Assembly (NCBI GenBank): GCA_002699125.1
Contig: PABI01000136.1
Location: 1 to 64,000, forward strand
Origin: Anaerolineaceae bacterium
GTDB lineage: Bacteria > Chloroflexota > Anaerolineae > Promineifilales > Promineifilaceae
Length of the DNA stretch: 64,000 bases
Direction: 5' to 3'
In this document: piece by piece, positions 44,450-52,130 of the stretch
How the letters are laid out: every line of letters starts with the position of its first letter
How positions within the stretch are numbered: position 1 is the first letter of the stretch
Translations under genes and position numbers: made by a program
Notes under the pieces: generated by a model
What the model saw: the letters and a program-made list of their open reading frames with translations, nothing else
Databases searched by the model: none
What the model was told of the DNA's origin: nothing

Positions 44450-44929
44450 TTATTCTTCCACAGTGATGGCGATGCTGTCGCCATCTTCCAACTGCTCATG
44501 AGTATCTTTAGACATGTACACCGCAATTTCATGTTCGCCCGGTTCTAGGCCACGCAGGACTTCATCATTACCGCCCTCAATCGAGCCCCAGGACGAATCA
44601 TCTACATAAATTTCCCAATGATTACCATCTTCACCCAGAGCAAAATTCTCTGTTTCAATCTCAACTATGATTTCTTGATCTGTCTGAAAGATCGCTCCAT
44701 CAGCTGGTGCGAGGATGCGAATCACGGCCCCTTCGTTTGGAATACGTTCCTCAGAGTGTTCTTCGTCCTCATCATGGCTGCCTTCGGCATCGTGTTCCTC
44801 TTCTTGTTCGCTGGCTGGTTCAACCGTAGGCTCAGAGGAAGCATTTGTACAGGCAACGATCAGAAGTAGCCCCCATACCAACAAGATGGTTAATATGAAG
44901 ATACGCTTAAAATTGGTTTTAATTTGCAT
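44450..44929 (-). CDS. Lipoprotein with acidic His-rich linker (DUF4399-like)
   Basis: A 159-residue lipoprotein (lipobox LIVACT). After a Glu/His/Asp-rich linker (EEEHDAEGSHDEDEEHSEE) comes a small beta domain (IRILAPADGAIF, then GNHWEIYVDD) resembling DUF4399 or related domains that hold a conserved His-Trp pair. The acidic-His stretch could bind metal. It starts 9 nt after the preceding gene and shares its transcript. Confidence 0.6.
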   Translation of the reverse strand: MQIKTNFKRIFILTILLVWGLLLIVACTNASSEPTVEPASEQEEEHDAEGSHDEDEEHSEERIPNEGAVIRILAPADGAIFQTDQEIIVEIETENFALGEDGNHWEIYVDDSSWGSIEGGNDEVLRGLEPGEHEIAVYMSKDTHEQLEDGDSIAITVEE

Positions 44930-44938
44930 AATTATCTC

Positions 44939-45529
44939 CTAATTGCTTGTTTTCTGTTTACGGCGCAGGCTCCAAATAGCCAGGGCAATGCCCACAAGAC
45001 CGACACCTACACCTATATAAGCCACCAATTGGGCTGTTTGCAGCCTGGCTTCCAGTTCATCTATTTGCTGCTGCGTCTCTCTTTGTAATTCGCGCACGGA
45101 TGGTTCCGGTTCCGGGAATTGGATCCTATCTGCGGAAAACACTTCTTCCGGTGCAACAACTTCATCCAAATCTGTATCCTCAATTGAACCGAATAAACGG
45201 ACATCGTACTGACCGCGGACTGTAGGAATAAATTCTACTGTATACTGTCCAGGCGTTAATGAGGGGGTTAGATTTGAGCGAAAGGTGCGCCCACCATACA
45301 AAAGTTCGGCATCCAGCGTTGCTTCTACGCCGGTAACGGGCTCATCGTTTTCAGTTATTTCTAAAAAGAGGGCATTGCGTTCCCCAACAATAGCCGGTTC
45401 GTTGACCCAACCAACCACAATCACGTAAGGGCCAATTTCGACCCGCTCATGGGCTAAGGCCATCTTCCGGCCAAAAACGACGATGGTCAAGGCCAACAGC
45501 AAGGCTAATATGCGTTGATAACTTCTCAT
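44939..45529 (-). CDS. Exported beta-domain protein with C-terminal helix
   Basis: A 196-residue protein: signal ending ALAHERVEIGPY (giving a His near the mature N-terminus), a beta domain of about 100 residues, a coiled coil (LQRETQQQIDELEARLQ), and a C-terminal helix (YIGVGVGLVGIALAIWSL) with a basic end. The layout recalls the protein at 29293 and YtkA/CopC-type envelope proteins. Not recognised with certainty. It lies among copper genes and is likely part of the same transcript as the cupredoxin. Confidence 0.6.
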   Translation of the reverse strand: MRSYQRILALLLALTIVVFGRKMALAHERVEIGPYVIVVGWVNEPAIVGERNALFLEITENDEPVTGVEATLDAELLYGGRTFRSNLTPSLTPGQYTVEFIPTVRGQYDVRLFGSIEDTDLDEVVAPEEVFSADRIQFPEPEPSVRELQRETQQQIDELEARLQTAQLVAYIGVGVGLVGIALAIWSLRRKQKTSN

Positions 45530-45634
45530 TCTTCATCTCCTTCAAACGGGAAATAGATCACACGCAGAAACATGTGGGCAGTCATCTACAAGTTTCATGC
45601 TGTGTTTTGTGATTATTGATTAGCTGATATGGGA

Positions 45635-45934
45635 TTAAGCGTAACGGGGGGGCGGCGTTAAGGGCTGGACGGTGATGCTTTTAATCGTGTAAATTAAGGC
45701 AAAACCTGCCGCGCCCAGCAAAGAGGTGGCTGAGTAGATGCCAGGGTATGTTGTATCCACAACGGGTGAAGGGGTTGTATGGCTACTATGCGTACCTGGC
45801 GCATGTACCGACCCGTCGTATAGGCATGGATCTGTGACATGATCTTCTTGGACCAGTAAGCGGCAGCGCAAAACGGCCGTTGGCGATTCAATAGCCACAA
45901 AAAGTACCAGCAGCACTAAAACGATTCTAGCCAT
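45635..45934 (-). CDS. Small PPPR-tail membrane protein, copy D
   Basis: A 99-residue protein with a signal or membrane helix (IVLVLLVLFVAIESP), a loop with two Cys and several His (VLRCRLL, TDPCLYDG, GTHSSHTT), a second helix (LLGAAGFALIYTI) and the end VQPLTPPPRYA. ATG 45934 is chosen; a GTG precedes it. It lies between the cupredoxin gene and copper-cluster membrane proteins. The tail TPPPRxA matches copy C (TPPPRPA) and, more loosely, copies A and B. Function unknown. Confidence 0.68.
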   Translation of the reverse strand: MARIVLVLLVLFVAIESPTAVLRCRLLVQEDHVTDPCLYDGSVHAPGTHSSHTTPSPVVDTTYPGIYSATSLLGAAGFALIYTIKSITVQPLTPPPRYA

Positions 45935-46006
45935 CACCTGGATTTTACCACAATGTACCTGCCTTTCTGCTTTGACAAAGCATCCTCTCCCACTGTTGTT
46001 GGTACT

Positions 46007-46432
46007 TTACGGTTCAGCAACGGTTAATGTCCCCACCATACCGGCCGCAGCATGGCCGGGAACCACACAAACAAACGTATAAGTACCAGCCGCTGGCGCC
46101 TTAAAGGATAATGTTGTTTTTTCGCCGCCAGGCACAATGCCCGTATTGATGCCTGCCAACGCATCTGCTTCGTTGAGGTTAAAAGGGTCAATATCGCCTG
46201 CTGCTATGATGAAATTATGGTCCAGATTGCCTGCATTCTTAAATGTCAACTCAACCTCAGATTCAGCGGGAACGGAAGCGCTGTTTGGGGTAAACTGAAG
46301 CGTGTCCAAACCTTCAACTTCTAATTGAACGGAGGCGGCGTTTTTAGCTTCGGCACTGTTGCCGCTGCAAGCAGCCAGGAAAGCGGCGCAGGATAGGAGA
46401 AAAAAAAGTGTCAAATCTTGTTTGATATTCAT
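46007..46432 (-). CDS. Cupredoxin (plastocyanin/azurin-like) lipoprotein
   Basis: A 141-residue lipoprotein (lipobox FLAACS) with one type I copper domain. Ligands are visible: His in NLDHNFIIA, then Cys, His and Met in FVCVVPGHAAAGM with the canonical spacing. It should carry single electrons at the cell surface, perhaps between the nearby cytochrome domains and multicopper oxidase. ATG 46432 gives the best signal peptide; ATG 46459 would lie closer to the preceding gene. Neither has a good Shine-Dalgarno. Confidence 0.88.
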   Translation of the reverse strand: MNIKQDLTLFFLLSCAAFLAACSGNSAEAKNAASVQLEVEGLDTLQFTPNSASVPAESEVELTFKNAGNLDHNFIIAAGDIDPFNLNEADALAGINTGIVPGGEKTTLSFKAPAAGTYTFVCVVPGHAAAGMVGTLTVAEP

Positions 46433-46468
46433 GTTGCTGATCGTCTTTTCAAGTATCATTTGCAATGA

Positions 46469-47656
46469 TTAAAATTTCACCAGGAATGCCGTCAAATACA
46501 TCACCAGAATACCGGCCATTAACCCGGCAAAATTAAGCCAGGAAACGGCCGTTTCATTCCGTTCTTGGGCATCGTTTATAAGCAACTTACCCACTTCCCA
46601 AATGACTTGCAAAATCGCTCCTGCGCCCAGACTGAGGAACAAGGTGGCCAGGAAGGGGTTAAAAGCGAAGCCGCCGATCCAGGTACCGAGCATGGCGGGT
46701 GCGCCGGCCAACAAAGCGAGTAAGATGAACGTGCGCATAGGCGGCCGCTCTGTCCGAGTCAGCGGCGCGGCAATGCCAATCCCTTCGGTAATGTTATGCA
46801 GCGTAAAGCCAACCACCAGAAATGAGCCAAGCGCAGCTGCACCGGTGGCAAAAGCGGCACCGATAGCCAGCCCTTCACCCAAATTATGCAGACCAATGCC
46901 CAAAGCGATAAAGGTGGCAATGGCTAGGGGCGATCCGCCACCCTGTCGTCGGCTGACGGCTAGTAAAACACCCAGGGCCAACAGAGTACCAAAAACGACA
47001 ACCGGAACACCCTGAAAAACGCCCGGCATCTCTGCGGCAATCTCCAATGCTTCTAACACTGTGTCCACAAATAGAAATACAAGCAGACCAATGGTCAGCG
47101 CCAAAAATGCGTTGACCCACTTACGGTCTATCCGCCGCAAGAAAGGATACCAGAGCATTCCCAGAGCCACGGGGATGACGCCCACGTAAATGCCAAGCAA
47201 CCCATAGGCGATAAATGTCGCCGCGCTGGTCTCTGGCGATTGGACGGCCACATCTACTTCAGCTTCAAAGGTGACGCCGGTGGCCGTAACCAGGACAATG
47301 GGTAAGGGTTCACCATCCACCCAGGGATAGTTCAAGTCAATCGTGGCTTGCTGCAAGCGTTCAAGCGTATTGTCCGGCGTAATCTCGTAGTTCCAGTAAG
47401 CGTCGTCTACCAGCACCTGGGCAATCGTCACTGGGTCAGGGCCGCCATTTATGACCGATAATTGGATTCGGCCGTTTTCGGGAAATAACACACGCTGCAC
47501 CGTCAGATCTTCCAAAGGGGGAAACGCCCCGGTAAAAAAAGCGAGCGGGTTCAGGAGAAAAAATAAACCAATGAGGGCAATGAGTAGTGCGAGGGGGAAA
47601 ATGGCTAAAGCCCACTTAGGCAATCTACTGGTTAAAGGGGATGCTGTTTGTTCCAT
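46469..47656 (-). CDS. ZIP-family metal transporter with extracytoplasmic insert
   Basis: A 395-residue protein. An N-terminal helix and a beta domain of about 110 residues outside the membrane precede an eight-helix ZIP domain with both canonical metal motifs, HNLGEGLAIG and HNITEGIGIA. It should import Mn, Fe or Zn. The external domain (FPENGRIQLSVINGGPDPV) is unusual for ZIPs and may collect or regulate metal. It is 12 nt downstream of the multicopper oxidase gene and under the same DtxR/MntR-type operator. Confidence 0.87.
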   Translation of the reverse strand: MEQTASPLTSRLPKWALAIFPLALLIALIGLFFLLNPLAFFTGAFPPLEDLTVQRVLFPENGRIQLSVINGGPDPVTIAQVLVDDAYWNYEITPDNTLERLQQATIDLNYPWVDGEPLPIVLVTATGVTFEAEVDVAVQSPETSAATFIAYGLLGIYVGVIPVALGMLWYPFLRRIDRKWVNAFLALTIGLLVFLFVDTVLEALEIAAEMPGVFQGVPVVVFGTLLALGVLLAVSRRQGGGSPLAIATFIALGIGLHNLGEGLAIGAAFATGAAALGSFLVVGFTLHNITEGIGIAAPLTRTERPPMRTFILLALLAGAPAMLGTWIGGFAFNPFLATLFLSLGAGAILQVIWEVGKLLINDAQERNETAVSWLNFAGLMAGILVMYLTAFLVKF

Positions 47657-47668
47657 AATTATCGTCTC

Positions 47669-48823
47669 CTAGGCCCTTACATCAAAAAAGCTCATCCAGC
47701 CCAACTCGGCAAACTCGCTTTGATGGGCGTGAAACATGTAAAGTCCCGGTTCAAAATCGGCGAATGAAAATTCCAGAATGCCGCGTTGTGCCTGGCACTG
47801 CATGATAGTGTCCACTGTCGTCAATGTTGGTTTAAGCGTCGTGCCGTGATCGTAATAATCAAAGAAGTTGGCATGGATATGAATTGAATTTATGGGATCA
47901 AATTCAGTTGCATTTATCAGGTATAAACGCTGCCGCTGATCCCTTTGAATGGGAATAGGGGAAGCCATGCCGTAACCAAAAGCGATGGAGTTGGCTGCAT
48001 ACACTTCATTATCACCATCAAAGTTGGTATCAAACCCATTCATGACGATAACCATCTCATGAATAGACTCATTTTCAGGATATTGATGGTTGCGCGTCTT
48101 GGCGATCTCTTGTTCCTCGCCACTATATTTTTCGGGGTCAGGATCAACAATAAACGCCCCATATAAACCCTTGTGTATATGGCGTTTGAGAGGAACGGCG
48201 TGGCAATGGTACAAATGGCAACCAAAAGGTCTGGCTTCAAATTCATAGGTGAAACTTTCACCGGTTTTAATCACGCCACGCCCGACGCCGGGGATACCAT
48301 CCATAAAAGCGGAATGAATTCCATGAAAATGAATGGTATGGGGGTGTGCTCCGGCATTGGTAAAGTTCAAGCGGAGTAGTTCACCTTCCACACAGCGGAT
48401 CGTTGGACCTGGGCATTGCCCGACAACACGGCCAGCCCGTTGAGAGGCAGCACTTGTTTCACTGCCATAAACCCAACCTGGAAAGTAGATGCCGGGTGCG
48501 ATCTCGAACTCCTTATCTATGGCTACGAAGTTCCACTCACGCACGATACGGCCGTTTTCCTCTTTCACCTCACCATAATCAAAATCCGTCAAAATCTCAT
48601 GCGGATGAAAGCCATTGGCTTCATGGTTAACTTGCCCAACGACACCTGCGCCTCCATGATCATGTACATCGCCCCCTTCACCCTCTTGAAAAGGAGGAAG
48701 GGCATTGGCTGTGGCTGGCTGTGTTAAAGCTCGCAACCCTGTTATCCCGGCCAGCCCGGCCATACCGATGCTACCGGCCCGCAAAAAGTCGCGCCGTGAA
48801 AAACCTTTCTTGTCTTCATCCAT
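47669..48823 (-). CDS. Tat-exported two-domain multicopper oxidase
   Basis: A 384-residue protein with a twin-arginine signal (SRRDFLRAGS) and two cupredoxin domains. Copper ligands: HPHTIHFHG, FGCHLYHCHAVPLKRHIH in the first domain, and HIHANFFDYYDHG plus MFHAHQSEFAELGWM in the second. The T1 Cys-His pair in HLYHCH lies in domain 1, as in two-domain laccases and nitrite reductases. Possible substrates are Cu(I), Mn(II) or phenols. The regulator 11 nt upstream is MntR/DtxR-like, so metal oxidation is attractive but unproven. Confidence 0.87.
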   Translation of the reverse strand: MDEDKKGFSRRDFLRAGSIGMAGLAGITGLRALTQPATANALPPFQEGEGGDVHDHGGAGVVGQVNHEANGFHPHEILTDFDYGEVKEENGRIVREWNFVAIDKEFEIAPGIYFPGWVYGSETSAASQRAGRVVGQCPGPTIRCVEGELLRLNFTNAGAHPHTIHFHGIHSAFMDGIPGVGRGVIKTGESFTYEFEARPFGCHLYHCHAVPLKRHIHKGLYGAFIVDPDPEKYSGEEQEIAKTRNHQYPENESIHEMVIVMNGFDTNFDGDNEVYAANSIAFGYGMASPIPIQRDQRQRLYLINATEFDPINSIHIHANFFDYYDHGTTLKPTLTTVDTIMQCQAQRGILEFSFADFEPGLYMFHAHQSEFAELGWMSFFDVRA

Positions 48824-48834
48824 CGTCTAATCTC

Positions 48835-49491
48835 CTAATTCTTTTTGATATACACAGTGGCGGCCGCTTTATTGCCAATGACAATTAGCTCATTGGCAAC
48901 TTGTGCTGAGATAGGACCGTCAAATGGCTCTACCTTTGTTACCCGAATATCCACGCCGGGTACCAGTCCTAGTTGAGCCAGGTAGCTCAGTAATTCACTA
49001 TCGGTATCATCAGCAACGCATGACACAACCCCACCATCCCCCTCAGCCAGTTGCGTCAGAGGTTGGCAAACTACCCTGCTCAGCGTACCGTCTTTAGTTG
49101 GAATTGGTTGGCCATGTGGGTCGAACCGAGGATGGTCCAAGAGAGCCGCTATCCGCTCTGCAAATTTTCCACTAATCACATGTTCTAGAGCATCTGCCTC
49201 TTCATGGACCTCATCCCAACCAAAGCCTAGTTCTTGAGTAAGATATAGCTCAATCAGTCGGTGATGGCGCAGCATTTCCAGGGCAATAACCCGGCCTTCA
49301 TCTGTTAAAGTAACGCCATAATGTTTGCGATAATAAACCAGATCGCGGTCATATAGGCGTTTTACCATATTGGTTACGGATGCGGGCTGCACCTGGCGCG
49401 CTTCGGCGATGCGTGATGTACTTACTGGGCTTTCAATTTGCTCCAGTAAGAATATCGTTTTTAGGTAGTCTTCTACCGCTTGTTGATTCAC
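48835..49491 (-). CDS. DtxR/MntR-family metal-dependent repressor
   Basis: A 218-residue regulator: winged helix (TSRIAEARQVQPASVTNMVK), metal-binding dimerisation domain (VHEEADALEHVISG, with Asp where DtxR has Cys102, arguing against a strict Fe-type site), and a C-terminal SH3/FeoA-like domain (LAQLGLVPGVDIRV). GTG 49491 is chosen because GGGAG lies 7 nt before it; TTG 49524 would add eleven residues. It is transcribed away from the palindrome at 49550 and heads an operon with the multicopper oxidase, ZIP transporter and cupredoxin. Confidence 0.9.
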   Translation of the reverse strand: MNQQAVEDYLKTIFLLEQIESPVSTSRIAEARQVQPASVTNMVKRLYDRDLVYYRKHYGVTLTDEGRVIALEMLRHHRLIELYLTQELGFGWDEVHEEADALEHVISGKFAERIAALLDHPRFDPHGQPIPTKDGTLSRVVCQPLTQLAEGDGGVVSCVADDTDSELLSYLAQLGLVPGVDIRVTKVEPFDGPISAQVANELIVIGNKAAATVYIKKN

Positions 49492-49549
49492 ACTATTGCT
49501 CCCGAACACCAATTTGCTTCTCAAAAAAGATAAATGTCCCGCTATAAAA

Positions 49550-49577
49550 CTATAATTTAGACGAATCTAAATTATAG
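49550..49577. promoter_or_regulatory. Perfect 12-4-12 palindrome, DtxR/MntR operator
   Basis: CTATAATTTAGA-cgaa-TCTAAATTATAG has fully complementary 12-bp arms, and its AT-rich TTTAGR core is typical of DtxR/MntR boxes. It sits between the repressor gene (minus strand) and a short plus-strand start at 49593, so it could control both directions, including autoregulation. Confidence 0.85.
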
Positions 49578-49592
49578 CCTCAAGGAAGAATA

Positions 49593-49649
49593 ATGCAAAC
49601 ATTTTTCTGTAAAAAATGGTATCCTCTGCCCTCTCAGGCGGGTTCGTGA
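49593..49649 (+). pseudogene. Truncated 18-codon ORF divergent from the repressor
   Basis: ATG 49593 is preceded by AAGGA at good spacing and lies just past the palindromic operator, as expected for a metal-regulated gene. The frame stops after 18 codons (MQTFFCKKWYPLPSQAGS). The downstream sequence is unlike the upstream copper genes. This may be the stump of a gene cut by insertion of the conjugative element, or a small peptide gene. Identity unknown. Confidence 0.4.
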
Positions 49650-49873
49650 GACCTCTCAGGTCCAGCCTGTATCCCACCCTTTTGCTGATCTCCATGAGGG
49701 CAACCGTGGCTAAGCACGAGCAGGACGTTCCGTTGGAAAAGAGCACCGCGACTTCGCATATCCATCAAAGGATCACATCCCCATATACAACCAAAATCAG
49801 AGAATTAAATATTTATCCCTAAAATGGGCACAACTTTTTTCCATCTAATCACACAAAAAAACAGCCTCCAACA
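49650..49873. other. Gene-free junction between metal cluster and conjugative element
   Basis: These 224 bp hold no convincing gene. A plus-strand frame of 68 codons crosses the region but shows no recognisable domain or ribosome-binding site. The left boundary of the element probably lies here or slightly to the left. Confidence 0.5.
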
Positions 49874-51184
49874 TCATCCACTTCCCATTTGTTGCCACAA
49901 ATCAAAACGGCCATTCCTTACCCTATGTCTCTTCCAATACAATTCTCGTTCGGGATCACGGCCGTATGCTCTCGCCGCCAGTTTACCATCTGGAAAATAA
50001 ATCTTCTCTGGCTGACGCGTCTCACTCGTTCCCCCAACGTTCCCCGGCATCCCTTTCATAACCAGGTCTTTGAGTTCGCGATTGATCCGCTTTTGCCGGC
50101 CCCGCGGACGGTGCCGGTGCTGCCCATGGTATGTGTTGGGCAGCTGCCAGGCCAGATAAGTTTTACCCTTCTTGCCTTGCTGACCGCGATAATCCTTTAG
50201 TTCAAATAACGCCTGCCCTTTTGCCCAGGCCCGTTTTTCCAGATCCTCCTTTGTCGATTTTTCCCCAACAGCAAAGTTGGCCTGCACGGCGATGCCAACC
50301 CGCTCCTCATAGGATCGCTGGCTGGATCGCCCCACCCCACTCAACTGCTCCAAGGTCTCGCGCGCAATAGGCTTGACCTGGTCGCCGTGAGGTGTGTTTT
50401 TCATGCGGCCGCTGTGGAAGGCTGCATATAAGTGGGCGCGAAACGCCCCAATATCATCAACCAGTGCCGCTACCGGCAACGCCACAGGCTGGCCGGTCAG
50501 CCGGGTGACATCGAGGGCATAGGCCACCTTTGCCGCTGAATACAGCCAGACATACTCTTTATCTCGGCTCCAAAATACCCCTTCACCATCATTGAGCAAA
50601 TTTCGCAGCTGCCGTTGGCCACATAAGCGCAGTTTTGAAGATTCTTTGGTTAATGTTTTTGTTATAATGTCTATGCGAATAGCGCCACGCCCTTCCTGAT
50701 CCAAATAACGCAGCATCAGCCACAAACGGCCCGGCGCCGTCATTTCTTGACGCAGCATTCCTAGTCCAATATCAGGGTACAGCTTAACCGCATCACTGGA
50801 TGGGAAGTTTTGAGTTGGAGGTGATTTGGTCCGATCATAAGCAGGCTTACTCTCGGCAGAGGCTGACTTAAACTCTCGTGGCAAAGAATTTATCCACGCC
50901 TGGCCATCATCATTAGCGTTAATAGCCCGCTGCCGGCGACGCAAAACGGCCGTTAACGCAGCACTCCCCCACCCTAGATGGTCGGGCAAAGCAGCAGGCG
51001 GCTCCATAGACGCGCCATTTCTTACAGAGCCGCCAGCATTCCAGGGCAAGCCGTTAGAATGCCGCTCTTGTAAATCGGCAGATTCGATCAGTTGACGTTG
51101 ACCCTTAATCTGCTCGCGCAAGGCGTGAAGCTTCTGGTTGGCCTCAAGAAGACGCGCCGAAGGTGTGGCGAGAGAGCCGTCCAT
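49874..51184 (-). CDS. Uncharacterised DNA-binding-like protein of the conjugative element
   Basis: A 436-residue protein that I do not recognise. An N-terminal coiled coil (ARLLEANQKLHALREQIK) is followed by a winged-helix-like stretch (LWLMLRYLDQEGRGAIRIDI, about residues 180-245) and a basic C-terminus with many Arg/Lys/His (HGQHRHRPRGRQKR). Size and composition resemble plasmid replication or accessory DNA-processing proteins, but no catalytic motif is visible. ATG 51184 is chosen since earlier starts would overlap the promoter of the small RNA at 51235. It reads away from that promoter. Confidence 0.45.
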   Translation of the reverse strand: MDGSLATPSARLLEANQKLHALREQIKGQRQLIESADLQERHSNGLPWNAGGSVRNGASMEPPAALPDHLGWGSAALTAVLRRRQRAINANDDGQAWINSLPREFKSASAESKPAYDRTKSPPTQNFPSSDAVKLYPDIGLGMLRQEMTAPGRLWLMLRYLDQEGRGAIRIDIITKTLTKESSKLRLCGQRQLRNLLNDGEGVFWSRDKEYVWLYSAAKVAYALDVTRLTGQPVALPVAALVDDIGAFRAHLYAAFHSGRMKNTPHGDQVKPIARETLEQLSGVGRSSQRSYEERVGIAVQANFAVGEKSTKEDLEKRAWAKGQALFELKDYRGQQGKKGKTYLAWQLPNTYHGQHRHRPRGRQKRINRELKDLVMKGMPGNVGGTSETRQPEKIYFPDGKLAARAYGRDPERELYWKRHRVRNGRFDLWQQMGSG

Positions 51185-51234
51185 GCCGGTTACACGCTGC
51201 ACCCAGCACCAATTAATTATGCAGACGCATAACA

Positions 51235-51263
51235 TTGACACAGAGATCAGCCTGTGCTATTCT
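51235..51263 (+). promoter_or_regulatory. Consensus promoter of small RNA 1
   Basis: TTGACA (51235-51240), 17 nt, TATTCT (51258-51263). The last 7 nt of the spacer plus the -10 (CTGTGCTATTCT) are repeated exactly at 51585-51596, the promoter of the second RNA. Confidence 0.8.
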
Positions 51264-51269
51264 CCTTAG

Positions 51270-51434
51270 TGATATATGTTGCATAGGAGATGAATAAACA
51301 CACCTCCCCCCTCCCCAGTGAAGGGGCTTCATAAAAAGGTCAGGGTGCTTCCAACACCCAAAACCTCAAAAGTATGCAATTAACGAATAGAGATATTTCT
51401 GCAAAAGCCTGTGTTGCCGCACCGGCTTTTTTGC
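51270..51434 (+). ncRNA. Structured small RNA 1 of a homologous pair
   Basis: About 165 nt from a strong promoter to an intrinsic terminator, without a credible ORF. Predicted elements are a CCCC-agtgaa-GGGG hairpin followed by CTTC (51313-51330), a GGTG-CTTCCAA-CACC hairpin (51344-51358), a conserved TATGCAATTA (51373-51382), then the terminator AAAAGCC...GGCTTTTTT (51403-51432). RNA 2 at 51603 has the same elements in the same order, and the second stem differs by a T-A to C-G pair change, which supports real structure. Function unknown: possible replication or transfer control, or trans-acting regulation. Not a recognised class. Confidence 0.7.
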
Positions 51435-51567
51435 ATTCTGGGGCCTGGGCCACCAGCCAGTAGCGATCAAATTAGTTGACCAACTTCAGTTGCTCGCCAC
51501 TGGTTGATTTCCCAAACCCACGCCTGTTGTTAACTCATCCTACCACCACATCAACTTCAACTGCTCT

Positions 51568-51596
51568 TTGACATACAACCTTGTCTGTGCTATTCT
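51568..51596 (+). promoter_or_regulatory. Consensus promoter of small RNA 2
   Basis: TTGACA (51568-51573), 17 nt, TATTCT (51591-51596). It has the same hexamers, spacing and CTGTGC before the -10 as the promoter at 51235. Confidence 0.8.
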
Positions 51597-51602
51597 TTCT
51601 CC

Positions 51603-51748
51603 AGACAAAACTGCGGTGGATACAAAATCCCCCTCCCCAATAAAGGGGCTTCGCACTGAAGGCGCTGCCAACGCCTGAAGCTCAGCGAATATGCAGTTAG
51701 ATAGCGAAATTATCGAAAGCCAGGTACTGCCAATACTTGGCTTTCTTC
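51603..51748 (+). ncRNA. Structured small RNA 2 of a homologous pair
   Basis: About 146 nt. Elements are CCCC-aataaa-GGGG then CTTC (51635-51652), GGCG-CTGCCAA-CGCC (51661-51675), ATATGCAGTTA (51690-51700), and a terminator stem GAAAGCCA...TGGCTTTC (51715-51745) with an inner GTA/TAC and a short T-rich end. Compared with RNA 1 the first loop varies while both stems hold, and the second stem has a compensatory change. No ribosome-binding site or ORF stands out. It lies in the 890-bp gene-free stretch 51242-52130. Confidence 0.7.
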
Positions 51749-51990
51749 ATTTCTGTTACAACGGGTCACAAAACCCGTGAGCAACCAAACGGCTTGCCGA
51801 ATTTGGACAGTCCAAGAGACAACCACACAGCTGCTGTGTCCATGAATTTGCGATATACAGTTGTAGATTGTGGTGGGCCTGCTGAGAAGCCATCGCCTAT
51901 CTCCGTCCTGTTTTTTGCTGGCGATGGAATAATTACTGAGGATTACTTGACCAATATATAGAAATTGGACATAATTATACTCACATCGCC

Positions 51991-52043
51991 AGCCCCATGT
52001 GTAACTTGACCTCGGCAAAAGTTCAGTTACCAGGGGCTTTTTT
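51991..52043 (+). terminator. Strong terminator-like hairpin, possible third small transcript
   Basis: AGCCCC (51991-51996) pairs with GGGGCT (52033-52038) around an inner imperfect 10-bp stem (GTAACTTGAC with GTTCAGTTAC), followed by TTTTTT. It ends some plus-strand transcript. A weak promoter may lie at TTGACC (51947), but spacing to the nearest -10-like TAATTA is 19 nt. A second stem TTTATTGC...GCAATAAA follows (52041-52069). Confidence 0.55.
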
Positions 52044-52130
52044 ATTGCCTGTTGCACAAGTGCAATAAAACCTGTCCGATTATACATAATCCCTCATTTG
52101 CTGCAAAGCTCAATTACCCCATTATTGCCT

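Noticed and set aside
49616-49822. 68-codon plus-strand ORF at the element border
   Set aside because: No ribosome-binding site, no recognisable domain, and its start overlaps the truncated 18-codon frame.
51737-51961. 74-codon plus-strand ORF after small RNA 2
   Set aside because: It starts with TTG inside the terminator region, lacks a ribosome-binding site and shows no domain.
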